Shown piece after piece: positions 21,352 to 32,759 of a stretch of DNA of 64,000 bases (within the stretch, counting starts at the first letter, position 1; each line of letters opens with the position of its first letter). Location of the stretch: NCBI GenBank assembly GCA_001247695.2, contig LGRX02014718.1:43019-107018 (forward strand), read 5' to 3'. A model generated the notes under the pieces. It searched no databases and was not told the origin of the DNA. It saw only the letters and a program-made list of their open reading frames with translations. The stretch is from Cymbomonas tetramitiformis. Lineage: Eukaryota; Chlorophyta; Pyramimonadophyceae; Pyramimonadales; Pyramimonadaceae. A program made the translations under genes and the position numbers.

Positions 21352-21378
21352 CAACCGATACCGAGCCCTGGTAAGGAC
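21352..21378 (-). repeat. hAT right terminal inverted repeat and target duplication
   Basis: CAACCGATACCGAGCCCTG ends at 21370 and is followed by GTAAGGAC at 21371-21378. Confidence 0.9.
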
Positions 21379-21394
21379 ACACTCGAAAGCATGT

Positions 21395-21600
21395 TCGCGA
21401 AAAGCTAGCATAATCGTGTCGATATTTTATCGATATATGTCGATGATTTATCGATATATGTCGACTCATAAATACGTTTATCGGTAAACATCGATATCTC
21501 ATCGGCAAACTACGAAATTTTATCGACACATGTCAATATCCATCGACAAAATCGAAATATTATCGATCAACATTGATAATTTATCGAAATATTCCCCGTA
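21395..21600. repeat. ATCGAT-rich array right of the hAT element
   Basis: Outside the target duplication the sequence continues with TTATCGATATATGTCGATGA and related units, matching the left flank at 12771-12903. The hAT therefore appears to have inserted into such an array. Confidence 0.55.
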
Positions 21601-21659
21601 CCAACGAATGAGTATTCCATTTCGTTACGGTATCACTCGACATATGATCGTTACTACCC

Positions 21660-21740
21660 GTCCGATTTTCGTCTGATTCTGATCTGATTCTGATCTGATC
21701 TGATCTGATCTGATCTGATTCTGATTATGTCTGATTGACA
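21660..21740. repeat. (TCTGA)n microsatellite
   Basis: Perfect and near-perfect TCTGA/TGATC units. Confidence 0.9.
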
Positions 21741-21749
21741 ACCTTGGTT

Positions 21750-22045
21750 CACGGCCGGTTCCCGCCTGCCGGTTCCCTGCCGGTTCGCCTGCCGGTTCGC
21801 CTGCCGGTTCTCTGCCGGTTCCCTGTCGAACCCCTGACGAACCCCTGCCGGTTCCCCGCCGGTTCACTGCCGGTTCCCTGCCGATTCCCCGCCGGTTCCC
21901 TGCCGATTCCCTGCCGGTTCCCTGCCAGTTCCCTACCAGTTCTCCGCCGGTTCACGGCCGAACCCCTGCCGGTTCCCCGCCGGTTCACTGCCGATTCCCC
22001 GCCGGTTCCCTGCTGGTTCCCTTGCGGGTGCTTTGCGGGTGCTTT
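21750..22045. repeat. GCCGGTTCCCT minisatellite, 10-11 bp
   Basis: About 25 units of GCCGGTTCCCT, GCCGGTTCGCCT and variants. Long frames on both strands arise from it. Confidence 0.9.
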
Positions 22046-22366
22046 GCGGATGTACGTCCTCCGAGTGCACTACCCGACTTATGGGAGAAGGGTTATCGCA
22101 TCCAAGTCATGTGCGCGGGAGGAGGCAAATAAACATGATGGCTGATTTATGCTACAGATAGTAGCAGGTCGAAGTTGAAACAGTGATGTGATATATAGTC
22201 TCATATTCTCATACTGATGATTCTCGCGAGGCTGGGTTTTCTTTCGCATCCAGAAAAATTCGGCCAAGAATTTGCCAAGAATTTGCTCTGTAGCTTTTGT
22301 TTCATGGACTAGAAAGTCCACTTTTCTTTCCTCATGCTGTTGTGACAGAATACATTTGAAATACAC

Positions 22367-22557
22367 ATGAGCATGGGAGTCTCATCTCCAGGGACACTTC
22401 CTCCAAATTTCATTCAAGGGCCGAATAGTCGTTCTCCCCTGCCATCACCAAGCTCCAGCGGTCAAACTTCCAGGAAATCGTTAGAGTCTCGCCACGGGGA
22501 GAGTGGGTCAGCGCAATGGTTTCAGGAAGGCTTGGCCTCCTTGGACTATCTCGCCGG
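22367..22557 (+). CDS. Possible first exon of the large coiled-coil gene
   Basis: The frame starts MSMGVSSPGTLPPNF, is Ser/Pro-rich, and ends YLAG at a plausible donor (CCGG/GTAATA). The phase after it (2) does not match the phase-0 acceptor at 23364, so a further exon or a different start would be needed. It could be an unrelated short gene. Confidence 0.3.
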
Positions 22558-23363
22558 GTAATATACCACCTACTTCATAATATGTGACCTTGCCCTAACT
22601 ACTCGATATTGTGTAACCTTGCGCACTGCCTACATCCTGTAGTCGGTTTGCCCTGCGTGTGTTTGTCTCTGGCCTTGCCCATGCAAACAGCGGATACCGT
22701 TCAGTCCCATCTCTTATGGATTTGAACAGCTCGATTTCCATCTCTTATGCATCGCTCTACCCAACAGTCGCCTTGAAGATTTTCTGAAGCGCACACGAGG
22801 GACATATGGCCCCCTGACGATTCCGCGTTTTCTTTGCGGAGCAAAAGCGAGAATCAGAGTCGCGCCCTCGGGCGGCATGTTGACCGACGGTCGAATAGTG
22901 TGCAAGCTTCTCGCGGTTAGATTTATTCATTAACTTTATTCATACTTAAACTTCAAAAATTTGGCTTGCGAAGACCCCAAACTGCGGCAGCTTGCACGTT
23001 CGATCCTGCAAGCTGACCAATCCACTTCGGTGGCCACTCTGAAGTCGGGCCCCGGCTTACACCAACGCAGCAGACAGCAAAGGCTGCTTTGGAGCTCGTT
23101 TTGTTGTGCGTGCTGCAGCATCGAGCCTGTGCGGTCCTAGCTGTTGTGAGATGAAACGTACGCGCTTACCGTGTTCTAGTGCGCTGCCCAGTCCATCACA
23201 AGTGCGTCTCGAGTGCATTCTTGTCAGTCTCGTCACAGGTGCAACTCGAATTTCGGGGGTCTGAGAGCTCCCCGTCCTGCCCTTTTCTCGTCCGACTTGC
23301 ACCCCTATGTCACACCTCTGACCTGAACCCTGCGCAAAACTTGCCTGCGATTTCGCTTGCCAG
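22558..23363. other. Presumed promoter or first intron
   Basis: No repeat or gene recognised. A pyrimidine-rich run ends at the acceptor TTTCGCTTGCCAG. Confidence 0.35.
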
Positions 23364-26300
23364 CTTGTTAACTTGCCATCCCGCCCCGCGGAGTGGCTGC
23401 TCAGGCGTGAGGGACTGGAGAGGCCGGAGCCTTCAAGCTTTGCTATTCCTTCCACTGCTACAATTATCGATGACTTGGTGCCTACACAGACGCCGTTCGA
23501 ATCGCCTGAGCTCGCGGCGAGAGAGATTCGCGAGGCAAACCCGTCGCTCGGGCACTCAGGTTCCTCGAGCACATCTGCGCTGCGTTTCAAACTCACACCG
23601 TCACGCCTCCCCCCCCTCGAGCCCCCAGACGTCGCTGACCCAATTGAAGAGGACTCCGAATACCAGCATCCACGAACTCTGGCGACCATCGACCAGTTCC
23701 CGAACCGCTTAAAGCCGGCACTGCTGGAGCGCCTGGAGAAGGTTTGCCCTCCAGAGCTCCCTGCCGCCTGTCGTCGAGCCTTGCCATCTTCCCGCTGCCA
23801 ACGTTTTTATTTCCGCCCAGCGTAGTGCCCTAATCCAAATGATTCCCGGTGCAGTATGTCGAATGGGAGCTCGCGGCACGCGGCTGCTCGACGCACCCTA
23901 CCCCCGGCCGCCTGCAGGTACGTGCGGGCGGTGGGCGTCGCCGAAGGCTTCCTTACAGCTGCCCTTCCCCCCCTCACAGCTCTAAACACGGCTCAAAACT
24001 CTGCCACTACTTTCATTTACACACCCTACAAACTACCGTGTCCTCCTTCTGCACTGTGGGAAGGGCTGAAATGTGATTTATCTTCATCTGTTCCCCCTTC
24101 CGAAGCCAGGCTGGGCCGGGATTCAAGACTTAGCTTCACTGCCTCACCCCGCCCAAATCAACCCGAACAATCTTCAAAACTTTCTTTTACTCTGCTTATC
24201 AGTGTTAATGGAGCTGCAGACTGTAGAGGGAGATCGAGGGTGTCCCCTGCCAGCCCCTGCCAGCTGGCCCCCCCCCGTTATTCTGGGTAGCTCCCATGTA
24301 TCTGCGGGCTGGTGGATGGTCGGTCACCTTCAAGTCGCGACCAAGACCCTCGACGGGGGTTGGCTGCACAGGTTTTCAGTGAGGCATTTCAGCTAGTCAT
24401 CGATAGCTTCCGCACGTACAGTCCCTTCATGCAGCTCATCAAGCGCGAGTACGATGGCTGCCTTGAAGTGGGCTTCAATGCGCTTGTTGAGCTGACACAA
24501 GCCAGAAACAAGGTGCCTCCCTTTGACACCCTCTAACCGCCTCGCGCCGCCATCGCCGCCTTCTCCTCTTAGGCCCCGTTGCCCCCTTCGACGCGTCCTC
24601 TTCCCCTTTCCAGGCCCTGCCCCACTTGCCCCACAGCTGAAACTGTGCGGATCTCCAAGCTTGTTTGGATGCCTTCTCTGCGCCCTTCGGTGCAGCCTGG
24701 AGGGGGCCTATGTGGGGTGAGCGGTAGAGGGGTTCAGTGGGGCCTGGTCCTATGGCCTTGGGGGGCTTTGGGGGCACTAACAGCTGGAGACAATTGACTG
24801 CACGCACGAGGCCTTGCTAAAGGTTGTGTATAATGAGGCACACGTGGTCGAGCAAGAAGTTCGTGGCATGCTCAAAGACAAGGAGCAAGAGCTGGAAGAC
24901 CTGCATGTGGGTGCCTCCACCCTTCAGCCGCCTCTCGATCTGGTTCCGGAGAACCTCTCACGCCACTCTGAATCTGCACACTGCCTCTCTCGGCTCTCAC
25001 CCCCAGGCCGCGAGCGCGAGGGGTGCATGGCATGCCCTCTTCGTTTGATTTGATCGATGCCCTTGCATCGCTGCCGCTCGTATATTCCATACACTGCAGA
25101 TTCTGTGCTAACACGTCCTCCGGGCTCTCCCTATTTCTCTACCTCCTGCTTCAACTGTGACCTCTAGTTACCATCTTTACCATGTCGAATTGCATCAATG
25201 TCTCCTGCGTGCGATGCTGCATGTGACATCTCTCCCTGCGTCGTGTTGCATCCCTGTCTCCTGCAAGCGTTGCTCCCTCTGACATCTTTCCTGCATCGCG
25301 ATGGATCCATCTCTCCTGCGTGCGACGCTGCATGTCTTTTGGATGCATCGCGATGCGGGGACAGATGTCACTTGCTGCACCGCACACAGGGAGATAGAAA
25401 TGTGACCTGGGTGCAGTGCGGCACGTGACATCCGTCCCCGCATCGCGATGTATCTTTGATTCTTCACTCTGCAGCTTCGGGGTCGTGGGGTTTGCTTGCA
25501 CGCCTGGGCTGGGCTAACAACCCACATCCCTCCCCTCCCCCTACTACCCCCCCATTCGGTGGACACTTCAGGGGCAGTACTACAAAGACAAGCTTGCATG
25601 GGCGGAGGAGGCCAAGGAGCTCAAGCTAGAGGTGCGTGGCGCAAATCAGTGATAACGTCTTGTCCTTATGGCACTGGAGGGATGTAAAGAAAGGGACTCC
25701 ACCCTGCTCTGTGGTGCGGGCTTGCAGGTGCAATATGTGGAGGAACAGGCCAAGAACGACCTGGACGAGATGGCGCGTCTCACCCGGCGCAAGCTAGCCC
25801 TGGAGGTGCGTCTCAGGAGACTCAGAGAGGAAGGTTCACCCAAAGCATCTCGCATCGTACAAGGCCTGACGCGCACGGGTGTGAAGCACGTGAGCTTTAC
25901 TTAGCACAAATGCACGGGTGTGAAGCACGTGAGCTTTACTTAGCACATCTCGGGTGTGAAGCACTGAGCTTTACTTACAATGCACGGGTGTGAAGCACGT
26001 GAGCTGTACTTAGCACAATGCGGGTGTGAAGCACGTGAGCTTTACTTAGCACAAATGCACGGGTGTGAAGCACGTGAGCTTTACTTAGCACAAATGCACG
26101 GGTGTGAAGCACGTGAGCTTTACTTAGCACAAATGCACGGGTGTGAAGTACGTACGCTTTTCTCAGCTTCGCCTGGTCACCGGAGAGTTAGAAGCAACAA
26201 TCGGGCGGCTCAGGGGACGATTGATGGTTGGCACTGCCAGGCATAGGTTGAGGGGCTGAGTCGTGGTCGCCATTGCTGCGCCTAGGTTGAGGGGCCGAGT

Positions 26301-29300
26301 CGCGGTCGCCATTGCTGCGCCTAGGTTGAGGGGCCGAGTCGTGGTCGCCATTGCTGCGCCTAGGTTGAGGGGCCGAGTCGTGGTCGCCATTGCCGCGCCT
26401 CGGTTGGCACTGGTTGATGCATTTCGCATGCTGCACATTTTCTCTGGCATTCCCCATCTCCTCCACAGTCCCCCCTTCAGCTGTCTTCAGTCGCCTGCAG
26501 TGGCTCCTCCCTCCGCTCTGCGGGCCGCTGCGGAGCTCTAAATGCACGCGGTGCAAGCGAGGCCGCTGCGGAGCTCTAAATGCACGCGGTGCAAGCGAGG
26601 CAGCCTGGCCGTGTCCCTGATTTAAACGGTACAAGCGCCGGAGAGCTTGATGCCAGAAAGTTGTGCCACGGGTGGCGTGCAGGACGAGCATGGGCGGATT
26701 GTGTGCTGCAGTGCGCGACTACGACTGCAGTATTGTACCCGGCACTACGAACTTCTGAACACAAGGGTAATCCCACTAGGGCGGACCGTGCTTGACACCT
26801 TCCGGGTGGGAGTATGAGGACGCTACGAGCTCTGATGATGAGAAAACTTCCATTAGGACAGACTGAGTCTCTGATCTGCTGTGTGATGGCGCTATGAGCT
26901 TCTGATATCGAGGATACGGCCATTAGGGCAGACTGAGTGTCTGATCTGTTGGATAAGGTTGCTAGAAATTAACGTGCATTTTCCTGGTTTAATTTCTGAT
27001 GCGATACTCGGCTCCAGATGCCGGTGCGAACCAATAGTGCACCAAGGTGGTGGTTGTGTTTCTGCAGTCGTGAAGGGGGTTTCGGCTTGTGATTTAGGCA
27101 TCAAGGTTGATGACAATCTTGGAGAAGTATGCACAATCGAAGGAAGAGGCGTTGGATCTCATGCGAAACAACATCGACGACATATCAAACACCATCTACA
27201 CCATCTTCAAGAAGGTCAACGTGAGACCCCTGGCATTTGCCCTTGTCCCCGCACCCGCGTGCGCGTTGGAGGCATCTGCTGGAGGCGTCCATTCTCTTCC
27301 CCACTCGATTGTCCCTGATCTACTCAACTGCCTTCCCAAGCTGTGCGCCGCGTCGTCCGACTTGCGGGTTTCGCCAGAGGTGTGAATATATGCGCAGCGC
27401 TCGAGCCTGTAGCTGTGCGTAGGATCTGACTGGACTGGGCCAAGTTGTATGATTAGGCGGGGCGCTGGGGGACTACAGCGACTTCATCTGGGAGGTGGGT
27501 TGAGTCTCGTGGGCTTAGTCTCGTGGGTTGGGGCTCGGCTTTGGTGGCGCTCCCACAGAACCGACTCGACGACATCGAGAACCAAGTGCTGAGTGACCAG
27601 AAGAGGTTTGAGAAAGGTAGACAGCATCGCCCGGGACCACTCGTAGAGTTCGGCTGGACCCTCAAGATTCCTCGGGCTGCCAGGGCCATGCCATAAGGGT
27701 GCCGCTGGGCAGGTCCACGTGGGTGAGCCGTGCCGCCCGCGGCTGGGATTGCATGGTTAATCACCGGAATGAGCACAAGGGTGCATGGTGCTCTCGAGGA
27801 CAGAGCTGCTCGGGGAGCAATTCGAGTGGCCACGTGGCTTTGAGAGGCGCGGTGATTGGTGGCGCGGCGTAACGGAAACCCCGGTTGGGTGTGTGCATCA
27901 CTCTTTGTCAAAGCTATGAGGGAGGGAATAGGCAGCAGAAGCGATGAGACTGTAAGCTTTAGCCGCACCGCCTCCGCACAATGTGGCAGGGGCTGATGCC
28001 ACCTTGACGTTCTCAACGAAGCCAGGTCGAGGTAGAAGCCTGGGGGAGATTGATTTACAGGGGGCATGGTCACGCCTGTGAGGTTTATCACTGTGCTCAG
28101 CTTCGGGGTGCGCTCGGGGCGGCCGACCAGAGCAAAAGGAGATCGAGGACATGAAGGCAAACATGGGCAAGCTCACGCCGCGAGCAGTGTGGAGCGAAAT
28201 GCCGTACAACATCAAGGATCTGGCGATCTTAAATAAAGGTCCGCTTGGCTCTGGCAGGTGGGGACTGCAACCAGGGTTGATGAGGCGTGCGTGGATGGAT
28301 CAAGCAGGGATGGATCAAGCAGATGCACCCCTTGGCACATGGGCCCGTGTGATGAGACTGATTGGTTGGGCATGCCAGACCCTTCTTGTTCAAGCATTCT
28401 CGATACGGCCAGCGTTGAACTTTCGCATGCGCGCGCGGAAGCAAGCAGGAGGCTTTGCGGCCGCACGATCAGGAAGCTGCCTGGGGCTGCGATCGCCGCC
28501 CTTTATGTCCGCATGTGCCACGCTGTAACTATGCGCATGTGTGTCTCCCGCTTCATCGCGATGCCAGCCACGTCCCTGCACTGTATCAAAAACTGTGGGA
28601 CACGGGGTGGTGTGGGAGCTTCTCGGGCGCTCGGAAAGTGGAAGCGGTGGTCTGGGCTCGCAGATGACAAGGGAAAGGTCACGGAATGGGATTCGACCAG
28701 AGAAGTTCTCAACAGTTGTTCGGATTCAATGTTTGAGATGAACAAGGTGAATCGGCTCTAAAGAGTGATGAACATCGCATGCAAGAGGCGTGCGAGGACG
28801 TGCACTGGGTGTCGCATGCAAGAGGCGAGAGGATGTGAGAGGATGTGTCCCAGGCGTCGCATGCAGGAGGCGCGAGAGGAGTTGCCCCAGGCGTCACATG
28901 CAGGAGGCGTGAGAGGAGGTGCACTGGGTGTCACATGCAGGAGGCGTGAGAGAAGGTACCCCAGGCGTCACATGCAGGAGGCGTGAGAGAAGGTACCCCA
29001 GGCGTCACATGCAGGAGGCGTGAGAGAAGGTACCCCAGGTATCATTTGTCCCCGGTTGCATCATTTGCACTTCGAGGAGGAGTAGCGTGAGGCACTCTAC
29101 GCTCCACCTTAGCTGCACACCGACCAATCATATCCAGCCACAAGACGAATCTGTAGGAGGCCGTGCAACCCCTGCCCTCCAGGGATACGCTGATGTGGCG
29201 CTCATGGTGGCCGATTGCCGGGCGGGTGACGTGGCGCTTGCGCAGGAAACTAACATTCAGAAGCGCAAGGTGATGGATCTCGAGGAGGAAGTTACCACTC

Positions 29301-32300
29301 TTAAATCCCAGCTCACGGCAGCCCAGGCGATTGCCAATAAGAAGATTCAGGCGAGTTGACTTTGTTATGCGCCCGCCTGCGCCCGGCGGAGCCAGGTCCT
29401 AAGGGGGGGGAGAACTGATCATGATCCCAGAGCGGTTGCACTTTCAGGAGAAGGCGCCAGCCCCTGCGGCTGCCAAAAAAGAGCCCCCTCTGCCGCTGAG
29501 GAAGAAGAAGTTGATGAGATGGGCGAAGTCATTACCAGGTGAGTTATCCGCGCCATCGGTGTTCAGAACCCTTCCCCTCACCACCCTGCTCCTGTGTCCT
29601 CGAGTCCGTTGCCAGTCTTCAAAAACTCGTACTATGCGTCCTGCGCCAGTCTTATGCAGGCGCCGAGTTCTGCTGCTCCTCGCCGCGCAGCCCTCAGCCC
29701 TCTCTCTCACAAGCCACCTTTGAATTCCTAATGGTGACACGGATCTGATGTGTCTTGAGTGTGCAGCGGTGTGCTGGGCGCCTCGGTCATTGCAGCGCCA
29801 GCTTGGCATCGCAGCGCCGGCTTGGCATCGCAGCGCCGGCTTGGCATCGCAGCGCCGGCTTGGCATCGCAGCGCCGGCTTGGCATCGCAGCGCCGGCTTG
29901 GCGGCGCAGCGCCGGCTTGGCATCGCAGCGCCGGCTTGGCATCGCAGCGCCGGCTTGGCAGCGCAGCGCCGGCTTGGCAGCGCAGCGCCGGCTTGGCAGC
30001 GCAGCGCCGGCTTGGCAGCGCAGCGCCGGCTTGGCATCGCAGCGCCGGCTTGGCATCGCAGCGCCGGCTTGGCATCGCAGCGCCGGCTTGGCATCGCAGC
30101 GCCGGCTTGGTGGCGCAGCGCCGGCTTGGCGGCGCAGCGCCGGCGGCGCAGCGCCGGCTTGGCATTGCAGCTCAGTGCTCATTGGGTGCGTCCAATCGAG
30201 GGTGGGAATCGCAGCAATGGGAAGAAGGTCAAAAAGAAAGGGGCGAAGGGGGAGGCGGTGCAACAGCCCAAGGAGATCCAAGTGTGCAGCCTCCCTCCCG
30301 TTGCCAAGGGCCCTCAATTTCTGTTTCTGAACACGTAAGGCTGCTCCATGCCTTGCAAGCGATATAGCATGGGAGCGTGCGCCTTAGGGGCGCCTGAGAA
30401 CACACGGGGCGTATGAGTGGGCCGCCTCACTGCTCACAAGCATTGCGGGTTGCAAGCGCAGATTAAAGAGGTCGAGAAGATCGTGTACAAAGACAAAGTC
30501 GTGTACAAGCTCAGTCCGGAAGACGAGATGAAGTTGGCTCGACTTGAAGTGTGACCCATGCCGCTTCATCAGCCTGAGGACTCTGATTGGCCGCTTTATC
30601 ATCCGCCTGATGGCTCTGATTGGCTACTCCAGGGAGATGTTTTCGGGCTAGGGCATTTGCTACGTTGTGCTGGCTCTCGAACACCCATCACCTGCGCATT
30701 GGCCTATGCCGCGCTGCGCCGTGCACCCCTTAACCGCTCGCTGCTATATACCGTGCTTGTCCTTGTGTACCCGTTGTCCGTCCATTACTCCCCAGTTGCC
30801 CTACATCGTGCTAGGCCTCGAGCACCCATTACTCGCCATTGCCGTATAGCGTATATGTGCCACAAATTATCCAATGACGGCCTCCTCCTTAAGAGCTCAT
30901 CGCCTGCCGCTTACCCTATGGTGTTCTGCTCGTGGCACCTATTGCGCGCCCGTTGCCCTACGTTGCGCTGGGTCTGGATAGCTCACTGCGTGCTGTTCGC
31001 AGGGTATGGAAGACGGCATCGCCTCCCTGAACCAAGACTTGACCACGATGGAGGAGAAAGCAACCGAGGTGCGCTTGCACCGCTCTCCTTCCGTTGCCCC
31101 ACGTTGTGCAGCATATGAGCAGCTCACTCCACACGCACGGTCCACTCCACACACGCGGTCCACTCTACACGCACGGTCCACTCACACGCACGGTCCACTC
31201 CACACGCGCGGTCCACTCCACACGCGCGGTCCACTCCACACGCGCGTCCACTCCACACGCACGTCCACCCACACTCACGGTCCACTCCACACGCACGGTC
31301 CACTCCACACGCACGGTCCACTCACACGCACGCGCGTCCACTGCACGGTCCACTCCACACGCACGGTCCACTCCACACGCGGGGATGCCAGACACCCTCC
31401 AAACCCAGTTGTTGGGTGTGCCCCTCGCCGGCGCGCCACAACCTGAGGCCGTCGCAAGAGTTCGCCTCTCCGCTCCCTGCGGCCCTTTGACGGAGTTGTT
31501 CTTCCCTTTCTCTTCTCCGGCGAGGGCCTCCCAGCCCTCCGCGGCCATCGCACCAATTTGCATCCTCGCCTCCCGTGTTCTTCCCTACAGCTGCCGCCCT
31601 TTCCTCTGCGGCTGTTTCCACAACGCCGTGCGCTGGTGAGGACGGGCGCTCGGGGTCAAGCTGCGGCCTCGTACTGTAGTGCTTGTCGAAGTGATCCGCC
31701 GTCCGTCCATCTCTGCCAGCCGCTGATTACTGCGCCAGTCACCTCGGACGCACACTCAGAGAGGGTCAGTGCGGAAGCGGAGCGGCGAGGGGACAGATAG
31801 AAACGTCGCCCTGTGAGAACCGGGCCCCCACAGCATCGCCACGGCCTTCAGGGCGCCTGAAGGGGGGTGGAAGGGGGCTGGGGCGCTTCCAGGCGGAGCT
31901 GGCGAAGAAGCGAGCGCAGGAGGAGGCGGCGGCGATAAAAAAGGAGCTGGAGGAGGATCGTTCCCGGCAGGCCGGAGAGCGCTCGTCCTTGGCGATGGCT
32001 CTGGGATGCAAGGCAGAGGTGCTCGGCCCTCGGCTCTCCCTACCATGGACCCCCCAAAGAAGCCCTTGGCTGCAAGGATGCTCCAGCCGTGGGCTCTCCC
32101 ATAGCTTGGAGCATGTGCATGGGGTAATTTCAAGAGATGACAGAAATGCTCGAGGGGTTGCATTTGCGGTGAGGCGGTGGCGCGGCCTCTGAAGAGTGAG
32201 GCGCTCGATGAAGGGCGCGCCGCCGCTGGTTCCTGTCGCCGATCCTTGCGGAGGGCTTGGATGTCGTTGGGACGCAGAAAATCCAAGACAAAGCGACTCT

Positions 32301-32629
32301 CCTGGTCAAGCAGAAGGGTCAGCAGGAGGAGCAGGTGCACCATGGCCCCCCTCGTGCCCTCAGATTGGGGTGCTTCCCGGGGGTGTGTGGAACCTCGCCG
32401 ACCTGCGGCACTTCCGCGGCTGCGGGGCGTGAGATCAAAGGTGAGGTGGACGGTCATGATATATACGATCCGTGGAGACGCTCGAGAGCGCTCGCCCCAG
32501 TAGCTGGTGGGAGCAGGTAGAGCAGAGATGCAGACGGCATGCGATCTTTTGAGAGGGCAACTGACTCAATCCCTGGCTGACGTGGCGCCTCAGATCAGGG
32601 AGCTGACGAAGATGACAAAGGAGCTCAAG
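23364..32629 (+). CDS. TSNAXIP1-domain coiled-coil gene, 5' exon cluster
   Basis: Short exons with AG/GT borders chain in phase. Better ones: 23364-23741, 23855-23917, 24372-24512, 24784-24906, 25578-25631, 25728-25805, 26167-26226, 27098-27220, 27559-27616, 28131-28238, 28379 to about 28524, 29246-29350, 29448-29538, 30462-30548, 31003-31068, 31893-32018, 32254-32334, 32528-32629. Exons 27559 and 28131 join in phase 1 and continue into 28379; most others are phase 0 and multiples of three. Weaker candidates are 28664-28746, about 30200-30280 and 32137-32168. The protein begins with a Pro/Ser/Glu region, then a TSNAXIP1 N-terminal domain, then almost continuous coiled coil (KDKEQELEDLH, YVEEQAKNDLDEMARL, DLEEEVTTLKSQLTAAQ). 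TSNAXIP1 relatives occur in ciliated organisms, so a flagellar or microtubule role is inferred. The intron at 29351 would use a GC donor. Confidence 0.7.
24372..24512 (+). CDS. Exon with the TSNAXIP1 N-terminal domain
   Basis: Acceptor TGGCTGCACAG and donor AAG/GTGCCT bound 47 codons containing FSEAFQLVIDSFRTYSPFM and IKREYDGCLE. The family signature is an aromatic-x-EAF...I..F.tY.p....IK.EY pattern, preceded by a yL..EL segment, which here is YVEWELAARGC in the exon 23855-23917. The domain is thus split over two exons and continues in the coiled coil of the next. Confidence 0.75.
25877..26160. repeat. Intronic 39-bp minisatellite
   Basis: CGGGTGTGAAGCACGTGAGC followed by TTTACTTAGCACAAATGCA, about seven copies with small deletions. 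Confidence 0.9.
26230..26410. repeat. Intronic ~39-bp minisatellite
   Basis: GGTTGAGGGGCCGAGTCGTG followed by GTCGCCATTGCTGCGCCTA, about four and a half copies, directly after the exon 26167-26226. Confidence 0.9.
28775..29035. repeat. Intronic ~36-bp minisatellite
   Basis: TCACATGCAGGAGGCGTGAG followed by AGAAGGTACCCCAGGCG, about seven copies. The last three are nearly identical. Confidence 0.9.
29785..30165. repeat. Intronic 18-bp GC-rich minisatellite
   Basis: About 21 copies of GCAGCGCCGGCTTGGCAT with CAT/CAG/GGC variants. Because 18 is a multiple of three and the unit lacks stops, it makes spurious frames of up to ~216 codons on both strands. Confidence 0.95.
31118..31385. repeat. Intronic 18-bp minisatellite
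   Basis: About 15 copies of CACTCCACACGCACGGTC with CGCGCGGTC and shortened variants, in the intron after exon 31003-31068. Confidence 0.95.
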
Positions 32630-32759
32630 GTCCGCGCCCTCCCTGTAGTCCGCTTCCACTGTGGTGCTTCGACGATCTGCTGACAACCGTGAGCGAGGAG
32701 CCGGCCACCAGATGTTATATGTGGCAGTGATTAGTACATCCATCCATCTATCCATACCA

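Larger units (their letters stand above)
12912..21370 (+). mobile_element. hAT DNA transposon with 8-bp target duplication
   Basis: The left end begins CAAGGCTCGGTATCGATTA. The complement of the right end begins CAGGGCTCGGTATCGGTTG: 19 bp with three mismatches and the CA(G)GG start usual for hAT. The flanks are GTAAGGAC at 12904-12911 and GTAAGGAC at 21371-21378, a perfect 8-bp duplication as hAT transposases make. It encodes a chromodomain-hAT transposase, now broken. Total length is 8.46 kb because of a 3.4-kb LTR element in the coding region and a further ~2.4-kb insertion near the right end. Subterminal ATCGGT/TCGAT motifs, possible transposase-binding repeats, crowd both ends. Confidence 0.92.

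Noticed and set aside
21625..22145. Gly/Arg- or Pro-rich frames
   Set aside because: By-products of the GCCGGTTCCCT array.
29444..30338. Several 145-216 codon frames on both strands
   Set aside because: They are made by a stop-free 18-bp tandem repeat and change only with the unit variants; no protein signature.
31094..31639. Long plus- and minus-strand frames of 130-180 codons
   Set aside because: Produced by the 18-bp CACTCCACACGCACGGTC array.
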